NCBI GenBank assembly: GCA_900767415.1
Contig: CAAFYZ010000036.1
Coordinates: forward strand, 111,523 to 175,522
Direction: 5' to 3'
Source of the DNA: Clostridia bacterium
GTDB taxonomy: Bacteria; Bacillota; Clostridia; Oscillospirales; CAG-272
DNA: 64,000 nucleotides
Part shown: positions 56,230-64,000 of the stretch, in pieces
Numbering within the stretch: position 1 is the first letter of the stretch
How the letters are laid out: each line of letters opens with the position of its first letter
Program-made: the position numbers and the translations under genes
Notes under the pieces: model-generated
Seen by the model: only the letters and a program-made list of their open reading frames with translations
What the model was told of the DNA's origin: nothing
Database searches by the model: none

Positions 56230-56257
56230 TGATTTTGCCTGAGAAAGAGGAAGTGTC

Positions 56258-57703
56258 ATGAACGAAAGAAATTATACATTGCTCTGCGATTATTACGAAC
56301 TGACGATGGGCAACGGCTATTTTGAACTCGGAAAAGGGGACGAGATCGCCTATTTCGACGTTTTCTTCCGCAAGATTCCCGACGGGGGCGGTTTTGCGAT
56401 CGCGGCGGGACTGGAGCAGGGGATCGACTATATCAAGAATCTGCATTTTTCTCCCGCCGACATTGATTTTCTCCGCGGAAAAGGGATTTTTTCCGAAGGA
56501 TTCCTCTCCTACCTTGCGTCTTTCCGCTTCACCGGCGACATTTTCGCCGTTCCGGAAGGGACGCCGATTTTCCCGGGTGAGCCGATCCTTACCGTGCGCG
56601 CCCCTTCCATCGAGGCGCAGTTTATCGAGACGTATGTTCTTCTCGCACTGAACCATCAGTCCCTCATCGCCACGAAGGCGAATCGCGTGGTCCGCGCCGC
56701 GGGCGGGCGTCCCGTCGCGGAATTCGGCTCGCGCCGCGCACAGGGCGGCGACGGGGCGATTCTCGGCGCCAGAGCCGCGTATATCGGCGGTTGCGCCGCG
56801 ACCGCCTGCACCCTCTCGGACAAAGAGTACGGGATTCCCGCCACCGGTACGATGGCACATTCCTGGGTGCAGATGTTCGACAGCGAGTACGAGGCGTTCG
56901 TCGCCTACTGTCGCATCTATCCGCAGAACGCGACGCTCCTTGTCGATACCTATGACGTGCTTCGCTCGGGCGTGCCGAACGCGATCCGCGCCTTCCGCGA
57001 GGTTCTCGTTCCGATGGGGATCACGCATTGCGGGATCCGCCTTGACTCGGGTGACATCGCCTATCTGACGAAAAAGGCGAGAAAGATGCTCGACGAGGCT
57101 GGCTTTACGGACTGTAAGATCGTCATCTCCAACTCTCTTGACGAAAATATCATCCGCGACATCATTCAGCAGGGGGCGAAGATCGACTCCTTCGGCGTCG
57201 GCGAGCGTCTGATCACGGCGAAGTCCGATCCCGTCTTCGGCGGGGTGTATAAACTGGTCGCCAAAGAAGAGAGCGGCACCGTCGTTCCGAAGATCAAGAT
57301 CTCGGAGAACCCGGAGAAGATCACCAACCCGCACTTCAAGAAGGTCTATCGGATCTACGACAAGACGACCGGCACCGCGACCGCCGACCTGATGTGCGTC
57401 TACGACGAGACGATCGACGAGACGAAGCCCCTGGAACTTTTCGACCCCGTCGAGACATGGAAAAGGAAGACCTGCACGGACTATCTGGCAAAAGAACTTC
57501 TCGTCCCGATTTTCAGAAACGGCGAGTGCGTCTACGACACCCCCGACATTGACGAGATCCGCGCCTATTGCAAGACACAGATCATGACCCTCTGGGATGA
57601 GGTCAAGCGGTTTGAGAATCCGCATCGGTATTACGTGGACCTTTCGCAGAAACTCTGGGACATCAAGCAGAATCTTCTCGCCGAAAACTCTCGGAAAAGA
57701 TAA
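56258..57703 (+). CDS. pncB: Nicotinate phosphoribosyltransferase
   Basis: 481 residues. It makes nicotinate mononucleotide from nicotinate, PRPP and ATP, the first step of NAD salvage. CDYYELTMGNGYF at the N-terminus, FGSRRAQGGDGAI near residue 150, TGTMAHSWVQMF containing the autophosphorylated histidine, and DSGDIAYL then ISNSLDEN near 280-290 are diagnostic. ATG 56258, 28 bp after the EIIC-like gene; ends at a strong terminator. Confidence 0.95.
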   Translation: MNERNYTLLCDYYELTMGNGYFELGKGDEIAYFDVFFRKIPDGGGFAIAAGLEQGIDYIKNLHFSPADIDFLRGKGIFSEGFLSYLASFRFTGDIFAVPEGTPIFPGEPILTVRAPSIEAQFIETYVLLALNHQSLIATKANRVVRAAGGRPVAEFGSRRAQGGDGAILGARAAYIGGCAATACTLSDKEYGIPATGTMAHSWVQMFDSEYEAFVAYCRIYPQNATLLVDTYDVLRSGVPNAIRAFREVLVPMGITHCGIRLDSGDIAYLTKKARKMLDEAGFTDCKIVISNSLDENIIRDIIQQGAKIDSFGVGERLITAKSDPVFGGVYKLVAKEESGTVVPKIKISENPEKITNPHFKKVYRIYDKTTGTATADLMCVYDETIDETKPLELFDPVETWKRKTCTDYLAKELLVPIFRNGECVYDTPDIDEIRAYCKTQIMTLWDEVKRFENPHRYYVDLSQKLWDIKQNLLAENSRKR

Positions 57704-57714
57704 GTAAAGTTTAC

Positions 57715-57752
57715 AAAAACCGCCGTTCTTTCAAAAAGCACGGCGGTTTTTT
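57715..57752 (+). terminator. Terminator after pncB
   Basis: AAAAACCGCCGT and ACGGCGGTTTTTT around a 13-nt loop. Confidence 0.85.
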
Positions 57753-57779
57753 GTTTTTCTCCCGCATTTTCTCCCTTTG

Positions 57780-57808
57780 TCATACGGAACTTTTTCGCCG
57801 CATAGAAT
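57780..57808 (+). promoter_or_regulatory. Candidate sigma-E-type promoter of the small lipoprotein gene
   Basis: TCATACG (57780-57786), exactly 14 bp, CATAGAAT (57801-57808). 5/7 and 7/8 to the B. subtilis sigma-E consensus, the same score as at 39202-39230. Confidence 0.4.
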
Positions 57809-57835
57809 GAAAAAAACGGCTCGGGAGGGCAGAGT

Positions 57836-58312
57836 ATGAGACGGATTTTTGCGGGAGTTTTCTTCTTTTTATCGATTTTTGCTTTTTTGACGTCCTGCGC
57901 GCGGCAGACGGGGGCGCTCGGGAAGATGCGCGCTTTTTCCGATGCGTACGGCGGCGGCATCGTGTATTCGCCCGCCGTGCCGGAAGGGGAGACGGGACAC
58001 GCGGGGGAGGACTTTTTTCGGGATCTTTTCGGCGTAGAACTCCGCGGGATCGAGGACTATGCCGTCCTGTTCTTTCCCTCTCCCGAAAACGGAGGGGAGG
58101 CGGGACTTTTCCTCTGTCGGTCCGACGCCGACGCGATGGCGACGGAGGAGATCTGCCTTGCACGCACGGAACTTTTTCGTAAGGTCGGCGCGCTCGCCTC
58201 TCTCCCGTTCGGGAAGGACGCCTTCGTCGAGCGGTACGGCAGATGGGTCGCGTATGCCGTTCTGCCGGACGCCGCACGGGCACGCCGTCTTCTGCGCGCG
58301 ATTTGTTCATAA
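57836..58312 (+). CDS. Small lipoprotein of unknown function (DUF4358-like)
   Basis: 158 residues. The signal peptide ends LTSC, so Cys21 is the lipidated residue. The mature part (ELRGIEDYAVLFFPSPENGGEAGLFLCRSDAD, then ERYGRWVAYAVLPDAARARRLL) is reminiscent of DUF4358 proteins of Clostridia; I hold this only loosely. Start 57836 follows GGGAGGG. The candidate sigma-E promoter suggests mother-cell expression. Confidence 0.65.
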   Translation: MRRIFAGVFFFLSIFAFLTSCARQTGALGKMRAFSDAYGGGIVYSPAVPEGETGHAGEDFFRDLFGVELRGIEDYAVLFFPSPENGGEAGLFLCRSDADAMATEEICLARTELFRKVGALASLPFGKDAFVERYGRWVAYAVLPDAARARRLLRAICS

Positions 58313-58320
58313 AAACTTTC

Positions 58321-58349
58321 TTGACAATTCGCGCGTCGCGCGGTATAAT
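58321..58349 (+). promoter_or_regulatory. Promoter of the heparinase-like gene pair, with a palindrome in the spacer
   Basis: TTGACA (58321-58326), 17 bp, TATAAT (58344-58349): a perfect consensus. Inside the spacer, CGCGCG-T-CGCGCG (58330-58342) is a perfect 13-bp palindrome that could be an operator overlapping the polymerase contact. Confidence 0.8.
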
Positions 58350-58387
58350 TAAGATGCAAGACTATCGCATAAGGGGGGATGTTGCCT

Positions 58388-61300
58388 GTGAAAAAAAGAT
58401 TGTTTTCCTTTTTCCTCGCTCTGATTCTGATCTGCTCCGTTTGCTTTGCGACGACGCTCTCGGCGCTTGCCGCATCGAATGATAACGACTATAAAAACGA
58501 ACTTTGGCTGATGCTCGGACAAAACCGCTTTATGACGCGCGGTGTGGCGCACACGTCGGCGGGTGCGCCCTTCTCCCCGGAGAATGCGCAGGATACCGCC
58601 TATCTTCCGCTCGACGCCGTGGCGAAGTATGCCGGTGCCACCGTCAGAGAAGAAGGAGACGAGCGCATCGTCACCCGCGGCACGGACGAGTACCGTCTCA
58701 CCGTCGGCTCGACCGTATGGAAAAAGAACGGGGAAGAGCAGCCGCCTTTCCTGAAAGAGGTGTATCGGGCGGACGGCGTGACCTACGTCAGCATTCTCTC
58801 GGCTTGCTCGCTCTTCGGGTACAGAAGTTATTTTGACCGCGACATCGGACTCGTCGTTCTCTCGGCACAGGCGATATCCTATAAGACAAACGATATGGGA
58901 ACGCTGAAACTGGAAGTTGAAAAGAGTGCGCTTTTCCTCTTCGACCACCCGACGGGCGCCGACGTTTTCGCCGACGTGACGGCGAACGTCGGCGCAGGGA
59001 CGCACCCCCGCCTTCTCGTCGACGGCAACCGCTTCGACACCCTCCGCGCCCTTTGGCTGACTCTCGACGCCGAAGAAGATCCGATTACCGACCCCGACGA
59101 GATCCGCCTGCGCAAATGGATCAAAAAGAGAGTGGAAGAATACGATCGGTCATTTGCCTGGTATTTTGTCAACGTCACGGGAGAAGAAGATCCCGACACG
59201 CTCGACCCCGATGTTCCTTCGACCCCCGGCACCTATGCGAAAAAGTCTCTGGCTCTCTACTATCGCCACCCCTACTACTTCTACAATGCCGACGGTGACC
59301 GCCTTCTCGGTCTCGGCGGTAAGAATATCTCGAAAAGCGATAAGTACGGACGCAAGATCAGTGTCAAGACCGTCTTCGCGTCGGACGGCTCTCTTCTGCC
59401 GGAGATCAAGGACGCGAGCGGGAATCCGGTCACAGCCCTCTACGACGAGCGCGGCTACCGCGTGACCTCTTCTTCAACCTATGAGCAGACCGACGACCTC
59501 GGCAACGTCAGGACGGGGGACAAGGATTATACCGTCTACGGAGAGGGGACCGACGTCGGCGGACGTCTCGGCACCGCGGCAAATCTCGGCATCTTCGCCC
59601 GCAAACTCGCCTTTGCCTATCAGATTACAAGAGACAAAAAGTACGCCGAGGCGGTCTATCAGTGCATTCTCCTCCTCGGAAAATACGAGCACTGGGGCTC
59701 GAACCATTTCCTCAACTGCGCCGACACCGCCGCCCCGGTGTCACTTGCCTATGACTGGACCTATCACGCCTTTGACGACGAACCCGCAAAGCGGGACGAG
59801 ATGGCAGGAATTCTTTACGAAAAAGGGCTTAAAATGGGCTATCTCGCGAAGATCGGACGCCCGCAGGACGGCATTCATTACGACTCCAAGACCAATAATT
59901 ACAATTATTACACGGCATCGAACAACTGGAACACCGTCTGCAATTCCGGCATGATCCTTTCCGCGCTCGCCCTCTTCGAGTATGACGAATACCGCACCGC
60001 GGCAGAGACGGTGACCGGCGCGGGACTTGAGAGTCTTGCCCGTTGCCTTCTTCAGTACGCGCCCGACGGCGCCTACATCGAGTCGCCCTCCTATTGGTAC
60101 TACGGCACGTCGACCTATATGCTCCTGCTTGCGGGACTTGAGAGTGCCGCCGGCACGACCTACGGATATAAGGATACCATAGGGCTTTATAAGAGTTTTT
60201 ACTTCGCGCAGCACATCACCTCACCGAGCGGTTACTTTTGGAATTACCATGACAGTAGCCGCGGCAAGACCAACCGCGACTTCTTCTATTATGCCGCCGT
60301 TCTTTGGAGCGACCCGAACCTCGCCGCCTTCCGCGATACGGACATCGGAGAGCACGGCGTCGGCAATCTTTACGACATTCTCTTCTACACGCCGGGACTT
60401 GCCGACGGCGCGACGGGGAGCGACGCCGCCCCTCTCGATTCCTATATGAAGGGGATTGAGACGGTGACGATGCGTTCCGCATGGGAGAGGACGTACGCCT
60501 CCTTCGTCGGACTTCACGCCGGGGCGAACGTCGTCTCGCACGGCGACCACGACTCGGGCAACTTCTATCTCGAGATGGGAGGGAAACTCTGGTTCGGTGA
60601 TCCCGGCAGCGAGGATTACAACGTCGGTTCTTATTTCAGCAGTACAAAGCGGTATCGGTATTATCGGAAATCCCAAGAAGCCCACAATACGATAGTCATC
60701 AACGATATGCCCTACGGGCAGACGCACAATAACGAATATCAGAAACACGCGACCATCACCACGCTCGTCTCCGAAAAGGACGGTGCCTACACCGTCGCCG
60801 ACATGACGCCGCAATACGGTTCGAGTTGCACTTCGGGCAAGAGAGGACTCCTCTTCACCAACTCCCGCCGCACCGTGGTCGTGCAGGACGAGATCACCTT
60901 CTCTTCGCCGACCTCGCTCACATGGCTCGCCGCCCCGAACCTGAACGAATGTGCCCTCTCCGTCGCACAGGACGGGCGCACCGCCTATCTCACCTGTATC
61001 AACAGCGTCGGGAAGCGGCTGATGCTCCGCATAACGCTTCTCTCGGAGGATACCTCCCTGACCTTCACGAAAGTGGAGGACGCTCTGCTTCCGAACACCA
61101 TTGTCAAGAGCGAATCGAACCCGAAGGTATCCGAGGCGCAGACCCGCCTTGCCATTCAGGCAAACGACGTTACCACCTTCGACGTCGCCGTCGTCTTCGA
61201 GGTCGTCTCGGCAAAGGACGACATCTTCGGATATCACAAGACCGCCATCGCCGACTGGGAGATCAGCGACGACGAATGGCTGAACAAGGCACAGGAAGAA

Positions 61301-61570
61301 TACGACAAGACGAAGCCGAACCGGGTCTATACCACGGGCGACCTTGTCATGGCGGTGAAGGAGATCGAAAAGGCGTCCTACGCCGAGCGTCCCGCCCTGA
61401 TTGCCGGGGCGTACGCCATCTATCTCGATATGGACAAAGAGGATAAGCTGGCGGCGACCTACATAAAAAAATACAGAGACTATCTTACCGACATCAATGC
61501 CATGATCCGCGAGGCCAACGCCGGATTTATCAAATTCAACGGCGAGGTCCTCTCGCGGGGGGCAAGATGA
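58388..61570 (+). CDS. Secreted heparinase II/III-like protein (paralogue 1)
   Basis: 1060 residues from GTG 58388. This start, not the in-frame ATG at 58379, is chosen because the AAGGGGGG site abuts that ATG and because GTG makes the protein collinear with paralogue 2. Signal peptide 1-29 (FFLALILICSVCFATTLSALA). Residues ~60-165 resemble the N-terminal copper-amine-oxidase-like domain used as a cell-wall module in Firmicutes. Residues ~190-650 form a helical toroid (SNNWNTVCNSG at 511-521; IESPSYWYYGTSTYM). Residues ~700-920 are the beta-sheet heparinase domain: SHGDHDSGNFYLEMGG with His718 and His721, and HNTIVIND from His766. A helical C-terminus follows. It likely cleaves a uronic-acid polysaccharide; the substrate is unknown. 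Confidence 0.88.
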   Translation: MKKRLFSFFLALILICSVCFATTLSALAASNDNDYKNELWLMLGQNRFMTRGVAHTSAGAPFSPENAQDTAYLPLDAVAKYAGATVREEGDERIVTRGTDEYRLTVGSTVWKKNGEEQPPFLKEVYRADGVTYVSILSACSLFGYRSYFDRDIGLVVLSAQAISYKTNDMGTLKLEVEKSALFLFDHPTGADVFADVTANVGAGTHPRLLVDGNRFDTLRALWLTLDAEEDPITDPDEIRLRKWIKKRVEEYDRSFAWYFVNVTGEEDPDTLDPDVPSTPGTYAKKSLALYYRHPYYFYNADGDRLLGLGGKNISKSDKYGRKISVKTVFASDGSLLPEIKDASGNPVTALYDERGYRVTSSSTYEQTDDLGNVRTGDKDYTVYGEGTDVGGRLGTAANLGIFARKLAFAYQITRDKKYAEAVYQCILLLGKYEHWGSNHFLNCADTAAPVSLAYDWTYHAFDDEPAKRDEMAGILYEKGLKMGYLAKIGRPQDGIHYDSKTNNYNYYTASNNWNTVCNSGMILSALALFEYDEYRTAAETVTGAGLESLARCLLQYAPDGAYIESPSYWYYGTSTYMLLLAGLESAAGTTYGYKDTIGLYKSFYFAQHITSPSGYFWNYHDSSRGKTNRDFFYYAAVLWSDPNLAAFRDTDIGEHGVGNLYDILFYTPGLADGATGSDAAPLDSYMKGIETVTMRSAWERTYASFVGLHAGANVVSHGDHDSGNFYLEMGGKLWFGDPGSEDYNVGSYFSSTKRYRYYRKSQEAHNTIVINDMPYGQTHNNEYQKHATITTLVSEKDGAYTVADMTPQYGSSCTSGKRGLLFTNSRRTVVVQDEITFSSPTSLTWLAAPNLNECALSVAQDGRTAYLTCINSVGKRLMLRITLLSEDTSLTFTKVEDALLPNTIVKSESNPKVSEAQTRLAIQANDVTTFDVAVVFEVVSAKDDIFGYHKTAIADWEISDDEWLNKAQEEYDKTKPNRVYTTGDLVMAVKEIEKASYAERPALIAGAYAIYLDMDKEDKLAATYIKKYRDYLTDINAMIREANAGFIKFNGEVLSRGAR

Positions 61571-61656
61571 TTTTTCTCCCGACGGAGAGTTCCGACAGGG
61601 GGCGGACGCCGAAGATGCGCACCGTCCCGAACCCCGATAAAGAAAGGAATCCGAAA
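61571..61656 (+). other. 86-bp gap between the heparinase-like paralogues
   Basis: Contains a short stem TCTCC/GGAGA near 61578-61591 and the AGAAAGGA ribosome site of the second gene. No terminator or new promoter is obvious, so the pair is probably one transcript. Confidence 0.6.
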
Positions 61657-64000
61657 ATGAAAAAGCGTTTTCCCGCATTTTTGCTCGCTCTGCTACTGCT
61701 TTGCTCCGTCTGCTTTGCGACGACGATCTCGGTGCTCGCCGCATCGAACGACAACGACTATAAAAACGAACTTTGGATGATGCTCGGACAAAACCGCATC
61801 ATGGTACGCGGCACGGCGGACACGTCGGCGGGCGCGCCCTTCTCTCCGGAGAATGCGCAGGATACCGCCTATCTTCCGCTCGACGCCGTGGCGAAGTACG
61901 CCGGTGCCACCGTCAGCGAGGACGGCAGTGCACGCATCCTCACCCGCGGCACGGATAAGTATCGGCTGACCGTCGGTTCGACCGCATGGCAAAAGAACGG
62001 GCAGGATCAGGTGCCTTTTCAGAAGGCGGTATACCAAAAAGACGGCGTGACCTACGTCAGCATTCTCTCGGCGTCCGCTCTCTTCGGCTACCGGTATTAT
62101 TTTGACCGTGACATCGGGCTTGTCGTTCTCTCGGCACAGGCGATCTCCTATAAGACGAACGATAAGACCTCTCTGGCACTCGAAATCAAAAAGAGCGCGC
62201 TCTTCCTCTTCGACCACCCGACGGGAGAGCAGGTGTTCGCCGACGTGACGGCGAACGTCGGGGCAGGGGCACACCCCCGCCTTCTCGTCGACGGCGACCG
62301 TTTTGACACCCTCCGCGCCCTTTGGCTGACCCTCGATGCCGAAGAAGATCCGATCACCGACCCGGACGAGATCCGCCTGCGTGCGTGGGTCGGGCAGAGA
62401 GTGGCAGAATACGGACGCGCGTTTGACCGCTATTTCGTGAACGTTACGGGAGAAGAAGATCCCGGCACTCTTGACCCCGATGTTCCCACGACTCCCGGCA
62501 CCTATGCGAAAGAGATTCTGACGCTCACCTACCGTCAGCCCTATTATTTCTACACTGCCGATGGGACGCGTCTTCTCGACCTCGGCGGTAAGAACATCTC
62601 GAAAAGCGATAAGTACGGACGCAAGATCAACGTAAAGACCGTTTTCGCATCGGACGGCTCTCTTCTGACGAATATCAAGGACGCGAGCGGAAAACCGGTC
62701 ACAGCCCTCTACGACGAGCGCGGCTACCGCGTCACCTCGTCCTCCACATACGAGACGACCGACGGCCTCGGCAACGTCAAGACGGGGAACAAGGATTATA
62801 CCATTTACGGAGAGGGGAGCGACGTCGGCGGACGCCTCGGCACCGCCTCGAGTCTCGGCGGCTTCGCCCGCAACCTCGCCTTTGCCTATCAGATTACGAG
62901 AGAGAAAAAATACGCCGAGGCGGTCTATCAGTGCCTTCGCCTGCTTGATACCTACGAGCACTGGGGTACGAACCACTTCCTCAACTGCGCCGACACCGCC
63001 TCTCCGGTCGCGGTCGCCTTCGACTGGACCTACCACGCCTTTGACGACGAACCTGCAAAACGGGACGAAATGGCAAGAATTCTTTACGAAAAAGCCGTTT
63101 ATATGGCATACATCATCAAAAAGGGTCGTCCGCAGGACGGAATCCACTTCGACTCCAAAGCCAATACCTACAACTATTATACCATGTCGAATAACTGGAA
63201 CACCGTCTGCAACTCCGGCATCATTCTCTCCGCTCTCGCCCTCTTCGAGTATGACGAATACCGCTCCGTCGCGGCGACGGTGACGGGCGCGGGACTTGAG
63301 AGTCTTGCCACCTGCCTTCTCCAGTACGCGCCCGACGGCGCCTACATCGAGTCGCCCTCTTATTGGGATTACGGTACGACCACTTACATGGTTCTGCTCG
63401 CGGGACTTGAGAGTGCCGCCGGTACGACCTACGGATACAAGGATACCGTGGGACTTTACAAGAGTTTCTACTTCGCTCAGCACATCACCTCGCCGAGCGG
63501 CTACTACTGGAACTACCATGACAGCAACCGCGGCAAGACCGCCCGCGGTATGTTCTACTATGCGTCCTGCCTTTGGGACGACCCGAACCTCGCCGCCTTC
63601 CGAGATACGGAACTTGGAGAGAGCGGGACGGGCGGCCTTTACGATATGCTCTTCTACACCCCGGGGCTTGCCTCCGGTGCGGAGGGGAGCGGTGCCGCCC
63701 CGCTCGACTACTACATGAAGGGGATCGAGACGGTGACGATGCGTTCCGCGTGGGAAGGGACGGATTACACCTTTGCGGGACTTCACGCAGGGTCGAACGT
63801 CGTCTCGCACGGCGACCACGACTCGGGCAACTTCTATCTCGAGATGGGAGGGAAACTCTGGTTCGGCGATCTCGGCTGCGAGGATTATAACGTCAACGGC
63901 TATTGGAGTACCACAAAGCGGTATCAATATTATCGAAAATCGCAGGAGTCGCACAATACGATAGTCATCAACAATATGCCCTACGGGCAGACGCACAATA
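61657..64000 (+). CDS. Secreted heparinase II/III-like protein (paralogue 2), 3' end outside window
   Basis: 781 complete codons, open to the window edge. ATG 61657 follows AAAGGA. Signal peptide KKRFPAFLLALLLLCSVCFA. The same domain order as paralogue 1 with no net length change: His718, the catalytic-site HGDHD, and His766 of HNTIVIN fall at the same residue numbers in both proteins. Substitutions are scattered, for example NVNGYW against NVGSYF and MVRGTAD against MTRGVAH. This is a tandem duplicate that has begun to diverge, perhaps towards a related substrate. Confidence 0.9.
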   Translation, partial: MKKRFPAFLLALLLLCSVCFATTISVLAASNDNDYKNELWMMLGQNRIMVRGTADTSAGAPFSPENAQDTAYLPLDAVAKYAGATVSEDGSARILTRGTDKYRLTVGSTAWQKNGQDQVPFQKAVYQKDGVTYVSILSASALFGYRYYFDRDIGLVVLSAQAISYKTNDKTSLALEIKKSALFLFDHPTGEQVFADVTANVGAGAHPRLLVDGDRFDTLRALWLTLDAEEDPITDPDEIRLRAWVGQRVAEYGRAFDRYFVNVTGEEDPGTLDPDVPTTPGTYAKEILTLTYRQPYYFYTADGTRLLDLGGKNISKSDKYGRKINVKTVFASDGSLLTNIKDASGKPVTALYDERGYRVTSSSTYETTDGLGNVKTGNKDYTIYGEGSDVGGRLGTASSLGGFARNLAFAYQITREKKYAEAVYQCLRLLDTYEHWGTNHFLNCADTASPVAVAFDWTYHAFDDEPAKRDEMARILYEKAVYMAYIIKKGRPQDGIHFDSKANTYNYYTMSNNWNTVCNSGIILSALALFEYDEYRSVAATVTGAGLESLATCLLQYAPDGAYIESPSYWDYGTTTYMVLLAGLESAAGTTYGYKDTVGLYKSFYFAQHITSPSGYYWNYHDSNRGKTARGMFYYASCLWDDPNLAAFRDTELGESGTGGLYDMLFYTPGLASGAEGSGAAPLDYYMKGIETVTMRSAWEGTDYTFAGLHAGSNVVSHGDHDSGNFYLEMGGKLWFGDLGCEDYNVNGYWSTTKRYQYYRKSQESHNTIVINNMPYGQTHN

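Noticed and set aside
61693..63996. 767-codon open frame antisense to heparinase-like paralogue 2
   Set aside because: Mirror frame of a gene with signal peptide and catalytic motifs; a similar mirror frame exists opposite paralogue 1.

Overview
This window reads as chromosomal DNA of a GC-rich, anaerobic, Gram-positive Clostridia-type bacterium, probably a gut-associated Firmicute. The sigma-G gene and spoIVB point to an endospore-forming lineage. AGGAGG-type ribosome sites, near-consensus TTGACA/TATAAT promoters and T-tailed intrinsic terminators fit that assignment. The species cannot be named from sequence alone. I see no prophage, integrase, transposase gene or CRISPR array.

Layout. 1-3.5 kb: end of an AraC regulator, an acyl-CoA synthetase and an M16-type peptidase. 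3.5-8.2 kb: an L-rhamnose catabolic operon (rhaB-rhaA-rhaD, minus strand) diverging from its likely AraC-type regulator. 8.2-17.3 kb: housekeeping and transport (prfB, a DUF1858 protein, trmK, a NIF3 protein, an MFS carrier, a polysaccharide flippase, gdhA, a MATE exporter). 17.5-24.9 kb: a complete F1Fo ATP synthase operon with two assembly-type leader genes. Its c subunit carries the residues of a sodium-binding, two-carboxylate rotor. 25-36.4 kb: a nucleoside uptake and salvage island on the minus strand (tdk, deoC, deoD, deoB, cdd, a BMP lipoprotein with its ABC transporter, pdp, udk), which imports nucleosides and breaks them down to base plus pentose phosphate or rephosphorylates them.

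36.6-46.8 kb: topoisomerase III, a 31-residue Cys-rich membrane peptide gene, a DUF4830 protein, a two-gene ABC exporter, an AbrB/zinc-ribbon regulator, a radical SAM operon, an RlmCD/TrmA-like methyltransferase and another AraC regulator. 47-49.8 kb: tRNA-Glu(CUC), a tandem structured repeat, and a Gfo/Idh oxidoreductase with a sugar isomerase/epimerase. 49.9-58.3 kb: a phosphoribosyltransferase, sigG, spoIVB, a foldase-like lipoprotein, ruvX, a PTS-like membrane protein, pncB and a small lipoprotein. 58.3 kb to the end: two tandem, collinear, secreted heparinase II/III-like proteins, the second cut by the window edge.

Most notable non-standard signals: (1) the tandem 168/162-bp repeat after tRNA-Glu, whose copies differ by a compensatory base pair; (2) an array of five different mini-hairpins with a 25-28-nt period at 44.4 kb; (3) the duplicated heparinase-like proteins with an unusual palindrome in the promoter spacer; (4) the predicted sodium-type ATP synthase; (5) candidate sporulation-sigma promoters ahead of sigG and two exported proteins of unknown function. 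Antisense reading frames are very long throughout because of codon bias; they are excluded.
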